Assembly (NCBI GenBank): GCA_016869215.1
Contig: VGEP01000003.1
Location: 124,001 to 188,000 of the forward strand
From: Alphaproteobacteria bacterium
Lineage (GTDB): Bacteria > Pseudomonadota > Alphaproteobacteria > Rhizobiales > Xanthobacteraceae
Direction: 5' to 3'
Length of the DNA: 64,000 nt
Shown: positions 25,091 through 33,898 of the stretch, piece by piece
Layout of the letters: every line of letters starts with the position of its first letter
How positions within the stretch are numbered: the stretch's first letter is position 1
Notes under the pieces: generated by a model
The model's input: the letters and a program-made list of their open reading frames with translations, nothing else
Told to the model about the DNA's origin: nothing
Database searches by the model: none
Made by a program: the position numbers and the translations under genes

Positions 25091-26110
25091 CTAGTCCCGC
25101 GGCTCCGACAACAGGCGCTTGAGGGCCGCCGGATCGAGCCACTGCGTATTGCCGTCGCTGGTGTAGTCGAAATCTTCCGGGGTCCGCTTCGCGCCGTCCG
25201 CAAGATGGGTCTCCTCGGACCAGAAATGAAAGGCCGGGGCAATCACATAGCGGTCGTGCAATTCGTAGGTGCTGCGCGCCTCGTCGCGGGTGATCAGGGT
25301 CTCGTGCAGTTTCTCGCCCGGCCGGATGCCGACAACCCGGATTTTCATGCCGGGCGCCATCGCCTCGACCATGTCGACGATCTTCATGCTGGCGATCTTC
25401 GGAACGAAAATCTCCCCGCCCTGCATCATCGCCAGCGACGACAGGACGAAGTCGACGCCGTGCTGCAGCGTGATCCAGAAGCGAGTCATGCGGGGATCGG
25501 TGACCGGCAGGTGATCGGCCTTCTCGGCGATCCAGCGCTCGAACAGCGGAACGACGCTACCGCGCGAGCCGACGACATTGCCGTAGCGCACGACCGAGAA
25601 CCGGGTGTCCGATCCGGCGCTCAGGTTGTTGGCGGCGACGAAAATCTTGTCGGAGGCGAGCTTGCTCGCTCCATAGAGGTTGACCGGATTGGCGGCCTTG
25701 TCGGTCGACAACGCCACGATGCGGCGGACCCCGGTGCGCAGCGCCGCGGTCACGACATTTTCGGCGCCATGAACGTTGGTCCGGATGCATTCGAACGGAT
25801 TGTACTCGGCGGTCGGAACGTGCTTCAGCGCAGCGGCATGAACGACGTAGTCGATGCCGCGCATCGCCATTTCCAGCCGTGCGCCGTCGCGCACGTCGCC
25901 GATGAAGTAACGCAGCGCCGGGTGCTGGAAACGCCGGTCGTTCGCCATCTCGTACTGCTTCTGCTCGTCGCGCGAGAACACGATCAGGCGTTCGGGCTTG
26001 TAGCGTTCGAGTACGGTGCGGATGAACCGGCGGCCGAACGATCCCGTACCTCCGGTCACCAGGATGGAGGCGCCGTCGAGATTCGGCGAATTTTTGGCTG
26101 TCGTCGTCAT
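25091..26110 (-). CDS. pseB: PseB UDP-GlcNAc 4,6-dehydratase (inverting)
   Basis: This 339-residue short-chain dehydrogenase shows ILVTGGTGSFGRRFIRTVLE, FSRDEQKQYEMAN, YVVHAAALKHVPTAEYNPFE and STDKAANPVNLYGASKLASD. The last includes the PseB-type TDKA and YxxxK catalytic residues. RYGNVVGSRGSVVPLFE and GEIFVPKIASMKI are also diagnostic. It turns UDP-GlcNAc into the 4-keto-6-deoxy-arabino-hexulose that starts pseudaminic acid synthesis, with inversion at C5. It is the first gene of the pse group proper, about 15 bases after the ABC transporter and 28 bases before pseC. The LegB-type enzyme at 1687 is a different dehydratase. Confidence 0.94.
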   Translation of the reverse strand: MTTTAKNSPNLDGASILVTGGTGSFGRRFIRTVLERYKPERLIVFSRDEQKQYEMANDRRFQHPALRYFIGDVRDGARLEMAMRGIDYVVHAAALKHVPTAEYNPFECIRTNVHGAENVVTAALRTGVRRIVALSTDKAANPVNLYGASKLASDKIFVAANNLSAGSDTRFSVVRYGNVVGSRGSVVPLFERWIAEKADHLPVTDPRMTRFWITLQHGVDFVLSSLAMMQGGEIFVPKIASMKIVDMVEAMAPGMKIRVVGIRPGEKLHETLITRDEARSTYELHDRYVIAPAFHFWSEETHLADGAKRTPEDFDYTSDGNTQWLDPAALKRLLSEPRD

Positions 26111-26124
26111 TGCGTCCTTTGCCG

Positions 26125-27960
26125 TTATGAGGTCGCGGCCGCAACCTGGCCGGCGGGCGCCGGGTCGGAGTGCTGCTTGCGATGGGCTTCGGCGTACCAG
26201 CCCGGCCGCGCCAGCAGCTCGTTGTGGGTGCCGACGTCGGTGACCTTGCCATCCTGCAGGACGACGATCTGGTCGGCCTCGCGAATGGTCGAAAGCCGGT
26301 GTCCGATGATGATGATGGTGGTGGCGGTCTCGTCCCGGATGCGCCGCAGCGCCTTGCGGAAATCGTCCTCCGCGTCCGCGTCGAGATTGCTGGTCGGCTC
26401 GTCCAGGATCAGGATCGGCGCCTGCCGCACCAACGCACGCGCCAGATCGAGGCGCTGGCGCTGCCCGCCGGACAGGATGGTTCCGCCCTCGCCGAGCGGC
26501 GTGCCGTAGCCATGCGGCAGCCGGCCGATGATTTCATGTGCACCGGCAAGCCGCGCCGCGCGCTCGACCTCGGCATCCGTCGCGTCCGCCTTGCCGTAGC
26601 GGATATGCTGCGCGGCGGTGACGTCGAAGATCTGAGGCGACTGCGGCGCGTAAGAGATGCCACGCCGAAGGCTCGCGCGTGAGAACTCGGCAACGCTTCG
26701 GCCGTCGAACAGCACTTTGCCCGCCTGCGGCTCGCGCAGCCGCGGCAGAATGTCGACGAGTGTCGACTTGCCGCTTCCGGAGGGACCGACCAGACCGGTC
26801 ATCCGCGCCGCGGGAATTTCGACGCCGATGTCGTTGAGCGCCGGCACGGCGGCGCCTTCGCTGTACTGGAACGTTACGTTGCGCAGCGCGATGCCTTGCC
26901 GCAACCCGGCGAACTCGACGCCGCCGCCCGGCGCTTCCGCCTCGGCGGTCATTTGGTCGAACATCTGCACGATGGTCCGCAGGCTCGCGAGATTGGCGAC
27001 GAAGCTCTGCCAGGTCAGGATGCCGGTCTTGATGATCGGAATGAGCCGGAGCAGGATGACCAGAAACAGCCCGAGTTCCGGCAGCCCCATGCCGAACACC
27101 GCGTAGCCGGCGAACAGCAGTGCGAGCCCCATCCCGATCGCCGCCGGCTCGGTCAGAGACTCCGCCAACGCAGTCAGCCGCGCCAATCCCACCATGCTGT
27201 CCCGTTGCCGTGCGGTCAGCCGCCGCAGGCCGTCCAGTTCCGCGCTTTCCATCCCTGACAGCTTGACCAGACGGACAGTCTTCAGGTGTTCGACAAGGTA
27301 ACTCGACATCGCCTGATTGGCCGCCGTGATCTCGCGCCCGGTCATTTCGCTCCGGCGAAGCAAGCCGTGCACCATGAACAGTCCGGACACTGCGACCGCG
27401 CAGACCGACAACGTCATCGCTGGCGACAACACGAACAGGATCGTTCCGTACGCCAGCGCATGGAAGCTGTAGTTGGCGATCGCAACGCCGGACATGATGC
27501 AGCCGACCGCGGAGCCGAGTTCAGTGGTCAGATTGTTGACCACCCGGCCGGGCGACGTCCGGTCGATGTAGCCGATATTGGCATTATAGAAGTGCAGCAG
27601 GCCCTCGTTGCGAACATTTCGGACGACAGTGTGCTGGATGCTCGCTGTCAACACTGCCCGCGCATAGACGAAGCTCTGGCGAACCAGCATGAGGACGAAG
27701 CACGTGATGAGCAGGGTCCCGAACGATACCTGCAGACCGACTGTCGCATAGCCCGCGGCAAGCCATTGCCAAAGCCGCGACGTGGCGATCAACGAGACCG
27801 CATCGCCGCCGCTGGTCATGAGCTGGGCGATCGGCAGCAGCATCGCCAAGCCCAGCCCTTCGAACAGCGTGCTTAACAGATTCAGAACGAGCAGCAGAAT
27901 CAAGTTCCGGCGCCGCATCCCCATGCGGTCGGAGTGCCAAAGGAAATCCTTGAAGCTCAC
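26125..27960 (-). CDS. ABC transporter, fused membrane and ATPase domains (flippase-like)
   Basis: This 611-residue half-transporter has about six membrane segments in the first 330 residues (for example LILLLVLNLLSTLFEGLGLAM and FGTLLITCFVLMLV). The ATPase domain has LVGPSGSGKSTLVD (Walker A, about residues 387-398), SYAPQSPQIFDVTA (Q-loop), LSGGQRQRLDLARAL (signature), ILILDEPTSNLD (Walker B) and IIIGHRLST (H-loop). It should work as a homodimer. Its place between the two nonulosonic acid blocks suggests a PglK/MsbA-like flippase of lipid-linked glycan, with no wzx-type gene seen. The ATG lies 54 bases after the PtmE-like gene. Export of a different substrate cannot be excluded. Confidence 0.88.
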   Translation of the reverse strand: MSFKDFLWHSDRMGMRRRNLILLLVLNLLSTLFEGLGLAMLLPIAQLMTSGGDAVSLIATSRLWQWLAAGYATVGLQVSFGTLLITCFVLMLVRQSFVYARAVLTASIQHTVVRNVRNEGLLHFYNANIGYIDRTSPGRVVNNLTTELGSAVGCIMSGVAIANYSFHALAYGTILFVLSPAMTLSVCAVAVSGLFMVHGLLRRSEMTGREITAANQAMSSYLVEHLKTVRLVKLSGMESAELDGLRRLTARQRDSMVGLARLTALAESLTEPAAIGMGLALLFAGYAVFGMGLPELGLFLVILLRLIPIIKTGILTWQSFVANLASLRTIVQMFDQMTAEAEAPGGGVEFAGLRQGIALRNVTFQYSEGAAVPALNDIGVEIPAARMTGLVGPSGSGKSTLVDILPRLREPQAGKVLFDGRSVAEFSRASLRRGISYAPQSPQIFDVTAAQHIRYGKADATDAEVERAARLAGAHEIIGRLPHGYGTPLGEGGTILSGGQRQRLDLARALVRQAPILILDEPTSNLDADAEDDFRKALRRIRDETATTIIIIGHRLSTIREADQIVVLQDGKVTDVGTHNELLARPGWYAEAHRKQHSDPAPAGQVAAATS

Positions 27961-28014
27961 TGGGCAGCTCCGATGGACCCGCGGCCGATGGGCGTCGGCG
28001 CCGACGCGCGGCAG

Positions 28015-29088
28015 CTAGCTGCGGGCACGATAGTCATCCTCAGCCGCTTCCAGATCGCCTGGCTGTCCGACGTCGCGCCAATATTCGTGTACGGGGAATA
28101 CGCCGATCCGCAGCCCAATGCCGTGCGCACGGTTGAGCAGGTCCGGCATGTCCAACCGGGCGCCGGGATTGACCAACGCCACGACCTGCGGCGACAGGAC
28201 GTAGATGCCGGCGGCAACAAAGGCCGTCTGCTTTGGCTTCTCCTCAATCCCCGCAAACAGCCCGTCGGCATTGTGCCGGACCACGCCATAGGGAATCCTG
28301 ACTTCGAACGTCGCAACAGTTATGGTCGCGTCGTAGCCGCGCCGCTCATGAAAGTCGGAGAGCAGCCGGAAGTTCGTGTCTGTGAGCAGGTCGGCGTTGA
28401 TCACCAGCAAATTACCGCCGGTATCCGCCGGAATTGCACCGATCGAGCCCGCCGTGCCGAGCGGGTTGCTCTCGTGGATGATCGAAACATCCGCAATACT
28501 CCGTCTGCACGCGACAAACTGCTCAATCTGCTTGTGCAGATAATGAACGGCGACGAAGATGCGGCCGACGCCCGCCGCTTCGAGCCGCGCGAGAATGTGT
28601 TCGAGAATCGGCCGGCCTCCGACTTCCAATAGCGGCTTCGGGGTATTCTCCGTCCTGCTGCCGAGCCGCTTGCCAAAGCCGCCCGCCATGACAAGGGCCG
28701 AACCGAGCGCATCGCGCCACCCCATCGAAACGAGGACCGCGCGCAGAACGCCGCTGTCGTCGATCAGCGGCAGGAACGGATCGTCGATCGCAACGTCACG
28801 CAGCCGAACTCGATTCTCGATCTCCGCCCCAATTCGACCGGTGATCGGATTGCCATGCATAACCGCGCCGGCGCTTCCATCGAGTGCGACGTTTCGCAAG
28901 AGGGCCCGCCGGATGTCGCCGTCGGTGATCGTGCCGACCAGTCGGCCGTCCGCATCGACGACCAACAAGAACGGATGCGGCAGCGCGACGACCTTGGTAA
29001 ATCCGTTCAGTCGCTCCATCACCGTGCGGATCGAAGCATCAGGACGGCATACGAACGGTTCAAGATCGGTCAGGGTGTGCAGGTCCAT
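28015..29088 (-). CDS. ptmE: CBS-domain sugar nucleotidyltransferase (PtmE-like)
   Basis: This 357-residue protein has two N-terminal CBS motifs (FLLVVDADGRLVGTITDGD and PLIDDSGVLRAVLVSMGWRD, residues about 40-120) followed by a nucleotidyltransferase domain. ALVMAGGFGKRLGSRTENTPKPLLEVGG is the active-site loop (GGxGxRL, PKP). NPLGTAGSIGAI and VINADLL follow. Campylobacter PtmE, a GlcN-1-P guanylyltransferase of the GDP-legionaminic route, has this architecture. Position beside hisH and in the legionaminic block fits that role, which would make LegB use a GDP-sugar; the assignment is by analogy. The CBS pair could bind a nucleotide regulator. The start lies one base before the hisH stop. Confidence 0.78.
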   Translation of the reverse strand: MDLHTLTDLEPFVCRPDASIRTVMERLNGFTKVVALPHPFLLVVDADGRLVGTITDGDIRRALLRNVALDGSAGAVMHGNPITGRIGAEIENRVRLRDVAIDDPFLPLIDDSGVLRAVLVSMGWRDALGSALVMAGGFGKRLGSRTENTPKPLLEVGGRPILEHILARLEAAGVGRIFVAVHYLHKQIEQFVACRRSIADVSIIHESNPLGTAGSIGAIPADTGGNLLVINADLLTDTNFRLLSDFHERRGYDATITVATFEVRIPYGVVRHNADGLFAGIEEKPKQTAFVAAGIYVLSPQVVALVNPGARLDMPDLLNRAHGIGLRIGVFPVHEYWRDVGQPGDLEAAEDDYRARS

Positions 29089-29089
29089 C

Positions 29090-29752
29090 TCAGGCCGTCC
29101 GCTTGCCGACCGGCGACTGCGCAGCGCCACGCGCTACGGCAAAATCGAAAAATGCGCGCAGGAGGGCGAGCCCGTCCGCGCCGCTCTTCTCAGGATGAAA
29201 CTGACATCCGACGATTGCGTCCTCTCTGACGATTGCCGCAACGGCTTGGCCGTTCACGTCGACGGTGGCCATGATATGATGTGCGTTGCTTGGCCGATGC
29301 GCGTAGGAATGGACGAAATAGTACATCGCGCCATCCGCTCCGGGCCCGATCGCAGCACCCGGCGTGCCGGTCACGCGGCGCCAGCCGACATTCGGAATAC
29401 GAATCGAATGCGCGCTCCCATCGCCCTCCGGCAGGCGGGACACCACCCCCGGAACGATGTCGAGACCAGCATGGTTGCCAAACTCCTCGCCGCGGGTGGC
29501 CAGAAGCTGCATGCCTAGGCATATGCCGAGCAATGGAACGCCACGGCGGGCGGCGTTCCGGATAGGCTCGACGAGTCCGCACCGCCACAACCCGTCCATG
29601 GCGTCTCCGAACGCCCCGACACCGGGCAGGATCAGGCATTCGGCGTCACGCACATCGTCCGGCCGATCGGTCAAACGGAAGGAGACCCCAACGTGATCGA
29701 GCGCGCGTCCCAGGCTGAACAGGTTGCCGCGACCATAGTCAATGATGGTCAC
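29090..29752 (-). CDS. HisH-like glutaminase subunit, legionaminic set
   Basis: This 220-residue glutamine amidotransferase starts at GTG 29752 (VTIIDYGRGNLFSLGRAL), overlapping the hisF stop by four bases (GTGA). Another in-frame GTG at 29758 is possible. LLGICLGMQLLAT holds the nucleophile Cys and GCQFHPEKS the His-Glu pair, so the triad is complete. It should supply ammonia to the hisF and amidotransferase genes at 29749 and 32561 for acetamidino formation on legionaminic acid. It differs clearly in sequence from the paralogue at 15954, so the two sets did not arise by a recent local duplication. Confidence 0.88.
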   Translation of the reverse strand: MTIIDYGRGNLFSLGRALDHVGVSFRLTDRPDDVRDAECLILPGVGAFGDAMDGLWRCGLVEPIRNAARRGVPLLGICLGMQLLATRGEEFGNHAGLDIVPGVVSRLPEGDGSAHSIRIPNVGWRRVTGTPGAAIGPGADGAMYYFVHSYAHRPSNAHHIMATVDVNGQAVAAIVREDAIVGCQFHPEKSGADGLALLRAFFDFAVARGAAQSPVGKRTA

Positions 29753-30522
29753 ACGCACCGCCGCACCTCGATGCCGGCACGCTGCAGCTCCGACTTGAGC
29801 TGAGGCACGGGACAAATCTCGTATTGAAAGATGTGGGCGCATGCAATTGCATCGGCACAATGCCGGGTAGCCACCGCGGCAGCATGATCGGGGCCGCCGC
29901 ATCCCCCGCTGGCGATAACTGGAATGCGGACGCGCGCGTGGATTTCCGACAGCAACTCCAAGTCAAATCCTCGCGCGGTTCCTTCTCGATCAACCGATGT
30001 CACCAACAGTTCACCCGCACCGAGACGTTGAGCCTGCTCCGCCCAGGCCACCGCATCGATGCCGGTGCGTTCCCGACCGTTGTCTGTCAACGCTTCCCAG
30101 CCAGGCCGGCCGTCCGGCCAGCGCTTCGCCTCAATCGAAACGACGATGCATTGGCTGCCGAACGCCCTACCGGCCTCGGCGATGAGATCCGGGCGCCGTA
30201 TGGCCGCTGTATTGATCGCGACTTTGTCGGCACCGCTGCGCAGCGCCTCCACGATATCGTCGATGCTGCGCAACCCTCCGCCCACAGTCAAAGGCACGAA
30301 TACGTCGCGCGTCGCCTCACGCACGATGGACAAGATATTGTTGCGGCCATAGAGCGACGCGACGATGTCCATATATATGATCTCGTCGATGCCCTGCTCG
30401 TAATAGCGGCGCGCCATCTCCCCAGGATGCCCGACGACCCGAAGACCCTCGAGATGAACGCCTTTGACGACATTGGGCCCCTTGATGTCGAGCCTGGAAA
30501 TAATGCGGAGCGGCGGCATCAA
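29749..30522 (-). CDS. HisF-like acetamidino-modification protein, legionaminic set
   Basis: This 257-residue TIM barrel starts MMPPLRIISRLDIKGPNVVKG. Unlike the paralogue at 15184 it keeps the first catalytic-type Asp (LDIKG), but the second position reads VVSIEAKRW, with Glu in place of Asp. PLTVGGGLRSIDD and ASGGCGGPD are the phosphate loops. The pairing with HisH (four-base overlap downstream) and the carbamoyltransferase (four-base overlap upstream) shows a tight operon. It is likely to pass ammonia to the amidotransferase acting on legionaminic acid. Its residue changes are opposite to those of the other set, which suggests different partner or substrate. Confidence 0.83.
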   Translation of the reverse strand: MMPPLRIISRLDIKGPNVVKGVHLEGLRVVGHPGEMARRYYEQGIDEIIYMDIVASLYGRNNILSIVREATRDVFVPLTVGGGLRSIDDIVEALRSGADKVAINTAAIRRPDLIAEAGRAFGSQCIVVSIEAKRWPDGRPGWEALTDNGRERTGIDAVAWAEQAQRLGAGELLVTSVDREGTARGFDLELLSEIHARVRIPVIASGGCGGPDHAAAVATRHCADAIACAHIFQYEICPVPQLKSELQRAGIEVRRCV

Positions 30523-32387
30523 GCCATCTGAAATTGCCGGCCCAGGATTTGATTCAGCCTTTCAGCCGCGCGTTTCTTGAAGAGCAAACGGTTTCCTGGG
30601 ATGAGCAGAAAGTCGAGGTCCGACAATGCGACCGTGCGCGCCGCATCGGCCACGGTATAGTTCATCGGCTCCCCATGCAGATTGAGGGAGGTATTAAGCA
30701 GCGCCGGAATCCCGGTCAGCCGGCGAAAGGCTTCGATCAACGCCCAATAGTCCGGATTGGACTGCCGATCGACGAATTGTGGACGGGCGCTATAGTCGGC
30801 GGCATGCAAAGCGCCCACGATGTCGCGGCGCCGGTCCGGCTTCGAACCAAAGCCGATCGTCATGAAGGGCGACGATACTTCCTTCGGGTTGTCGACGAAT
30901 TCGTCGGCGTGTTCGCGCAGTATCGACGGCGTAAACGGCATCCAGAAGTCGCGATTCTTGATCGCGTGATTGATGATCTTGACGTTCTCCGGGTTGCCCG
31001 GATTGGCGAGGATCGACCGGTTGCCCAACGCCCGCGCGCCGAACTCCGATCTGCCCACGCAGCGCGCCACGATGCAATCGGCCGCCAGAAGCTTCGCCGC
31101 CGCCGCCGCATCGATGTCTTCGCGGACCTCGAAGTCATTGGCACTGCATCCCGTGTCGCCAAGACGCAGCGACCAGTCGCTCTCGATCGCAGCAGCGTCG
31201 TCGCCAAGATAGGCATGGTCCATCGGGGCGATGCGCTGGCGTTCGCCGCCCGACGCGGCGGCCGAGAAGCACGCTCCGGCGCAGAGCGATTCGTCGCCGC
31301 CGGAAGCCGGCACGCTCAGGTAGTCCACCTCCGGCAATCGCAGCAGCTCGCCGTTGGTCTTGATATTCATCGACAGCCCGCCGGAGAAGCACAGCGTGCG
31401 CCTCCCGGATTTACGAAGCCAGTGCTGCGCCCAGGCGCATGTCAGCCGCGTCGACCAGCTCTGCACTGCTGCCGCGATGTTGTCGAAGCGGTGGCCCTCC
31501 AGACGCTCCTTCAGGTCGAAATAGGAGTCGACGAGGGGACGGTCGCTGACAAAGCGGCCATCGCGGAAGTCCAACGCTTCGAGGAATATACGTTCGGTAG
31601 GCTCGATATGACGGCGGGACTGCGTATAGGCCGACAAACCCATGACCTTGTATTCGTGCTCATTCGGCTTCATGCCGAGAATTAATGTGACGAACTTGTA
31701 GATGCGGGCGACTTTGTGATCGGAGCCGGCCGCGATCCGTTCGAGGCCACCGTCCGCCGTCGTTACCGACACGCTCCAGTTGAGGTCGTCGCCCCACCCG
31801 TCGGCCGTCAGCACCAGCGCGTCGCGCCGCTGCGCTTCAGTCAGCCGGCCGCCATACACCGCATACCAAGTATGGCATTCATGGTGGTCGATGAGATCGA
31901 TAGGGCCATTGTATTGGTAGTGGCGGCGAAGCGTTTCGGGCCTGACCGTTAAGCTGAAATGCTGCGTCGCTTGGTCGAACGACATGTCGCGCAAGAATGA
32001 AAAGTCGTAATTATGGTCGCGATTGAGATGTCGACCTGCCGCGAACTCGTTCTTCCAGTAGCGCCCTTCGATATCCCGCCGTCCGTGGAAATAGGGCCAC
32101 CAGTATTCGTGCATCTCGCGAACGTGGTCGAGAACCTCGAAGTCCGAGTACCGGTCGAGCGCACTGAAAAAAGGTTCGGAAATCTTGGTACCGAACACAA
32201 CTCGGTCGATGCGGGCGAAGTTGCCGCCGAGGTGCTCCTGCACCAGTCGCTCGATGGCCCGAAGCGGCAGCGCCACCTGGTTCTTGCGCTTGGTCAATCG
32301 CTCTTCTTGGATAATCCCCACGATCATTCCATCGATCATGAGGGCTGCCGCGGAGTTGTGCTCTGAGCAGATGCCGAGAATGACCAC
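30519..32387 (-). CDS. Carbamoyltransferase (NodU/TobZ family)
   Basis: This 622-residue protein begins VILGICSEHNSAAALMIDG, the ASKHA ATPase-type start of the family. LIDHHECHTWYAVYGG holds the HxxxH metal motif, LTADGWGDDL is the adenylation-side loop and GRSEFGARALGNRSI begins the C-terminal YrdC-like/carbamoyl-AMP part. FTPSILREH and LNTSLNLHGEPM follow. Members use carbamoyl phosphate and ATP to place a carbamoyl group on a sugar or antibiotic hydroxyl. It probably O-carbamoylates a residue of this glycan, possibly a nonulosonic acid, but the acceptor is inference. It lies between the HisF set and the second amidotransferase, in the same direction. Confidence 0.88.
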   Translation of the reverse strand: MVILGICSEHNSAAALMIDGMIVGIIQEERLTKRKNQVALPLRAIERLVQEHLGGNFARIDRVVFGTKISEPFFSALDRYSDFEVLDHVREMHEYWWPYFHGRRDIEGRYWKNEFAAGRHLNRDHNYDFSFLRDMSFDQATQHFSLTVRPETLRRHYQYNGPIDLIDHHECHTWYAVYGGRLTEAQRRDALVLTADGWGDDLNWSVSVTTADGGLERIAAGSDHKVARIYKFVTLILGMKPNEHEYKVMGLSAYTQSRRHIEPTERIFLEALDFRDGRFVSDRPLVDSYFDLKERLEGHRFDNIAAAVQSWSTRLTCAWAQHWLRKSGRRTLCFSGGLSMNIKTNGELLRLPEVDYLSVPASGGDESLCAGACFSAAASGGERQRIAPMDHAYLGDDAAAIESDWSLRLGDTGCSANDFEVREDIDAAAAAKLLAADCIVARCVGRSEFGARALGNRSILANPGNPENVKIINHAIKNRDFWMPFTPSILREHADEFVDNPKEVSSPFMTIGFGSKPDRRRDIVGALHAADYSARPQFVDRQSNPDYWALIEAFRRLTGIPALLNTSLNLHGEPMNYTVADAARTVALSDLDFLLIPGNRLLFKKRAAERLNQILGRQFQMA

Positions 32388-32560
32388 CTAACGAATTCCC
32401 TTTATTGGCTCTGCAGGATTTGAACTTCGGTCGATCGCAGCGTGTGCAGCCGCTTGCACGTTACCGGCGTCATGACTCGTTCGACGAGGCGCCATGCTGC
32501 CTTGCCGCCTGCCGGCCGTCGCAACGACGTACCGCACAACATCATGTTCGTCTGCCGGTG

Positions 32561-33895
32561 TCACGTCGGTCCGCTCGCCCCTTCAAACACTGTCTGCCGC
32601 AGCTTCCAGCCTTCGTTGGTCCACATCCACAGGTGTGGCGAGCGGAATCGATCGGCCAATCGATCGAAATATTCCCGATCGAATATCGGCCGCTCGAAAT
32701 TTTTCGCCGCGATGGGGAACTCTCTTTCCGGCAGCGAAAGATAGCGAAAAATCTCGTCCGCGAAGCGCTCCGGGAATTCCCCGTCAAAGCGCCGAACCAG
32801 TGCGACGCCTTCCTCGCGGGTGATGTCACGAGAGCGAATCTCCTGCGCCGCGTCGTAGGTCGCCCTGCCGATGCCGAACTTGATCCAGGTCGTGTAATAG
32901 TGAAAGTCATCGATTCGATCGTCGATCGAATTGTATTTCGAATAGGTTCCCGGTGTGCGTTCAGGGCTGGCTTCAAAACCGCCGTTTTCGACGGCGTAGT
33001 AGTAACACGACTGCGGGTGCCACTTGAGATAGTAGCCGAGGTAGTGCACCTCCGTCCCGATCTGACGGAGCGCATTGGGATTGGCCGGAAGATACGGTTC
33101 GAAATCGACGGCTTCCATCCCATAATGGGATTTGAGGTCCGACATGGCCTCCCCGCCCAGAAAGATGTTTTCTGGATCCTGTAATGCAAAATAGTCCCAC
33201 TGCCGCTGCGCCGTGGCTGTGTCCTGAATAGGATTTCCGTATTCGGCCTCGTTCTCTCCGTAGAACACCAGCGGGATCCTATGGAGGACCGACATTTTCG
33301 GCGCGAGTTGCTTCTGGCCGAGGATGAACGGCTGGAATGGATGAAACAGGTTCTCGACCGCGAGACGCGTCAGCAGCCGGTGAACTCGGCCGTTTGGCGT
33401 GCACAGATAGTTATCAAATCCGGCGTGAATCCACGATTGGAAATTTCGCCAGCCCCAGTTCGTATAGACATGGGGCGCCCACGTAACCGTGAGCGGATGC
33501 ATTCCATACTGATACTTGAGGACGTGCGCAGCATAGAAACTATCCTTGCCGCCCGAGCCCGGCACAACGCAGTCATAGAAACCGTTGCGGCTGCGGTAAC
33601 GATCGCATAAATCCGACAGTGAACGCTCGCGCGCCGTCCAATCGATGTCCTGCAGCTTCTGCTCTGCCAGGCGACATGCATCGCAGACTCCGTCCTGATC
33701 AAAGGCTATCGTCGCCTTCCTGCTTTCCTTGGTGTGTGCGAACTCGATAGCCGAATTGGGTCGCTGATTGGAGATTACGCATGACCGGCAGAATCTGATC
33801 TCGCGCGGCAGCCCGTATTTCGTCTCCGGATTCGGATTCTCGACGCGGAACCGATCGCGGTCGACAGGTTCCGGGCGGGGGTGGCGATACTTCAT
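32561..33895 (-). CDS. N-acetyl sugar amidotransferase, legionaminic set
   Basis: This 444-residue protein is a second WbpG/PseA-type enzyme, longer at the N-terminus than the one at 16571. The cysteine ribbon is at Cys36/Cys39 (FCRSCVISNQRP) and Cys71/Cys74 (VCDACRLAEQ). The PP-loop GSGGKDSFYAAH is at residues about 113-124. FYGENEAEYGNP and YLGYYLKWHPQ match the family. It probably adenylates an N-acetyl group of legionaminic acid for exchange with ammonia, as proposed for PtmG of Campylobacter. It lies four bases after legF, and its stop is 173 bases before the carbamoyltransferase start, a gap with no gene that may hold regulatory sequence. Confidence 0.83.
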   Translation of the reverse strand: MKYRHPRPEPVDRDRFRVENPNPETKYGLPREIRFCRSCVISNQRPNSAIEFAHTKESRKATIAFDQDGVCDACRLAEQKLQDIDWTARERSLSDLCDRYRSRNGFYDCVVPGSGGKDSFYAAHVLKYQYGMHPLTVTWAPHVYTNWGWRNFQSWIHAGFDNYLCTPNGRVHRLLTRLAVENLFHPFQPFILGQKQLAPKMSVLHRIPLVFYGENEAEYGNPIQDTATAQRQWDYFALQDPENIFLGGEAMSDLKSHYGMEAVDFEPYLPANPNALRQIGTEVHYLGYYLKWHPQSCYYYAVENGGFEASPERTPGTYSKYNSIDDRIDDFHYYTTWIKFGIGRATYDAAQEIRSRDITREEGVALVRRFDGEFPERFADEIFRYLSLPEREFPIAAKNFERPIFDREYFDRLADRFRSPHLWMWTNEGWKLRQTVFEGASGPT

Positions 33896-33898
33896 CGT

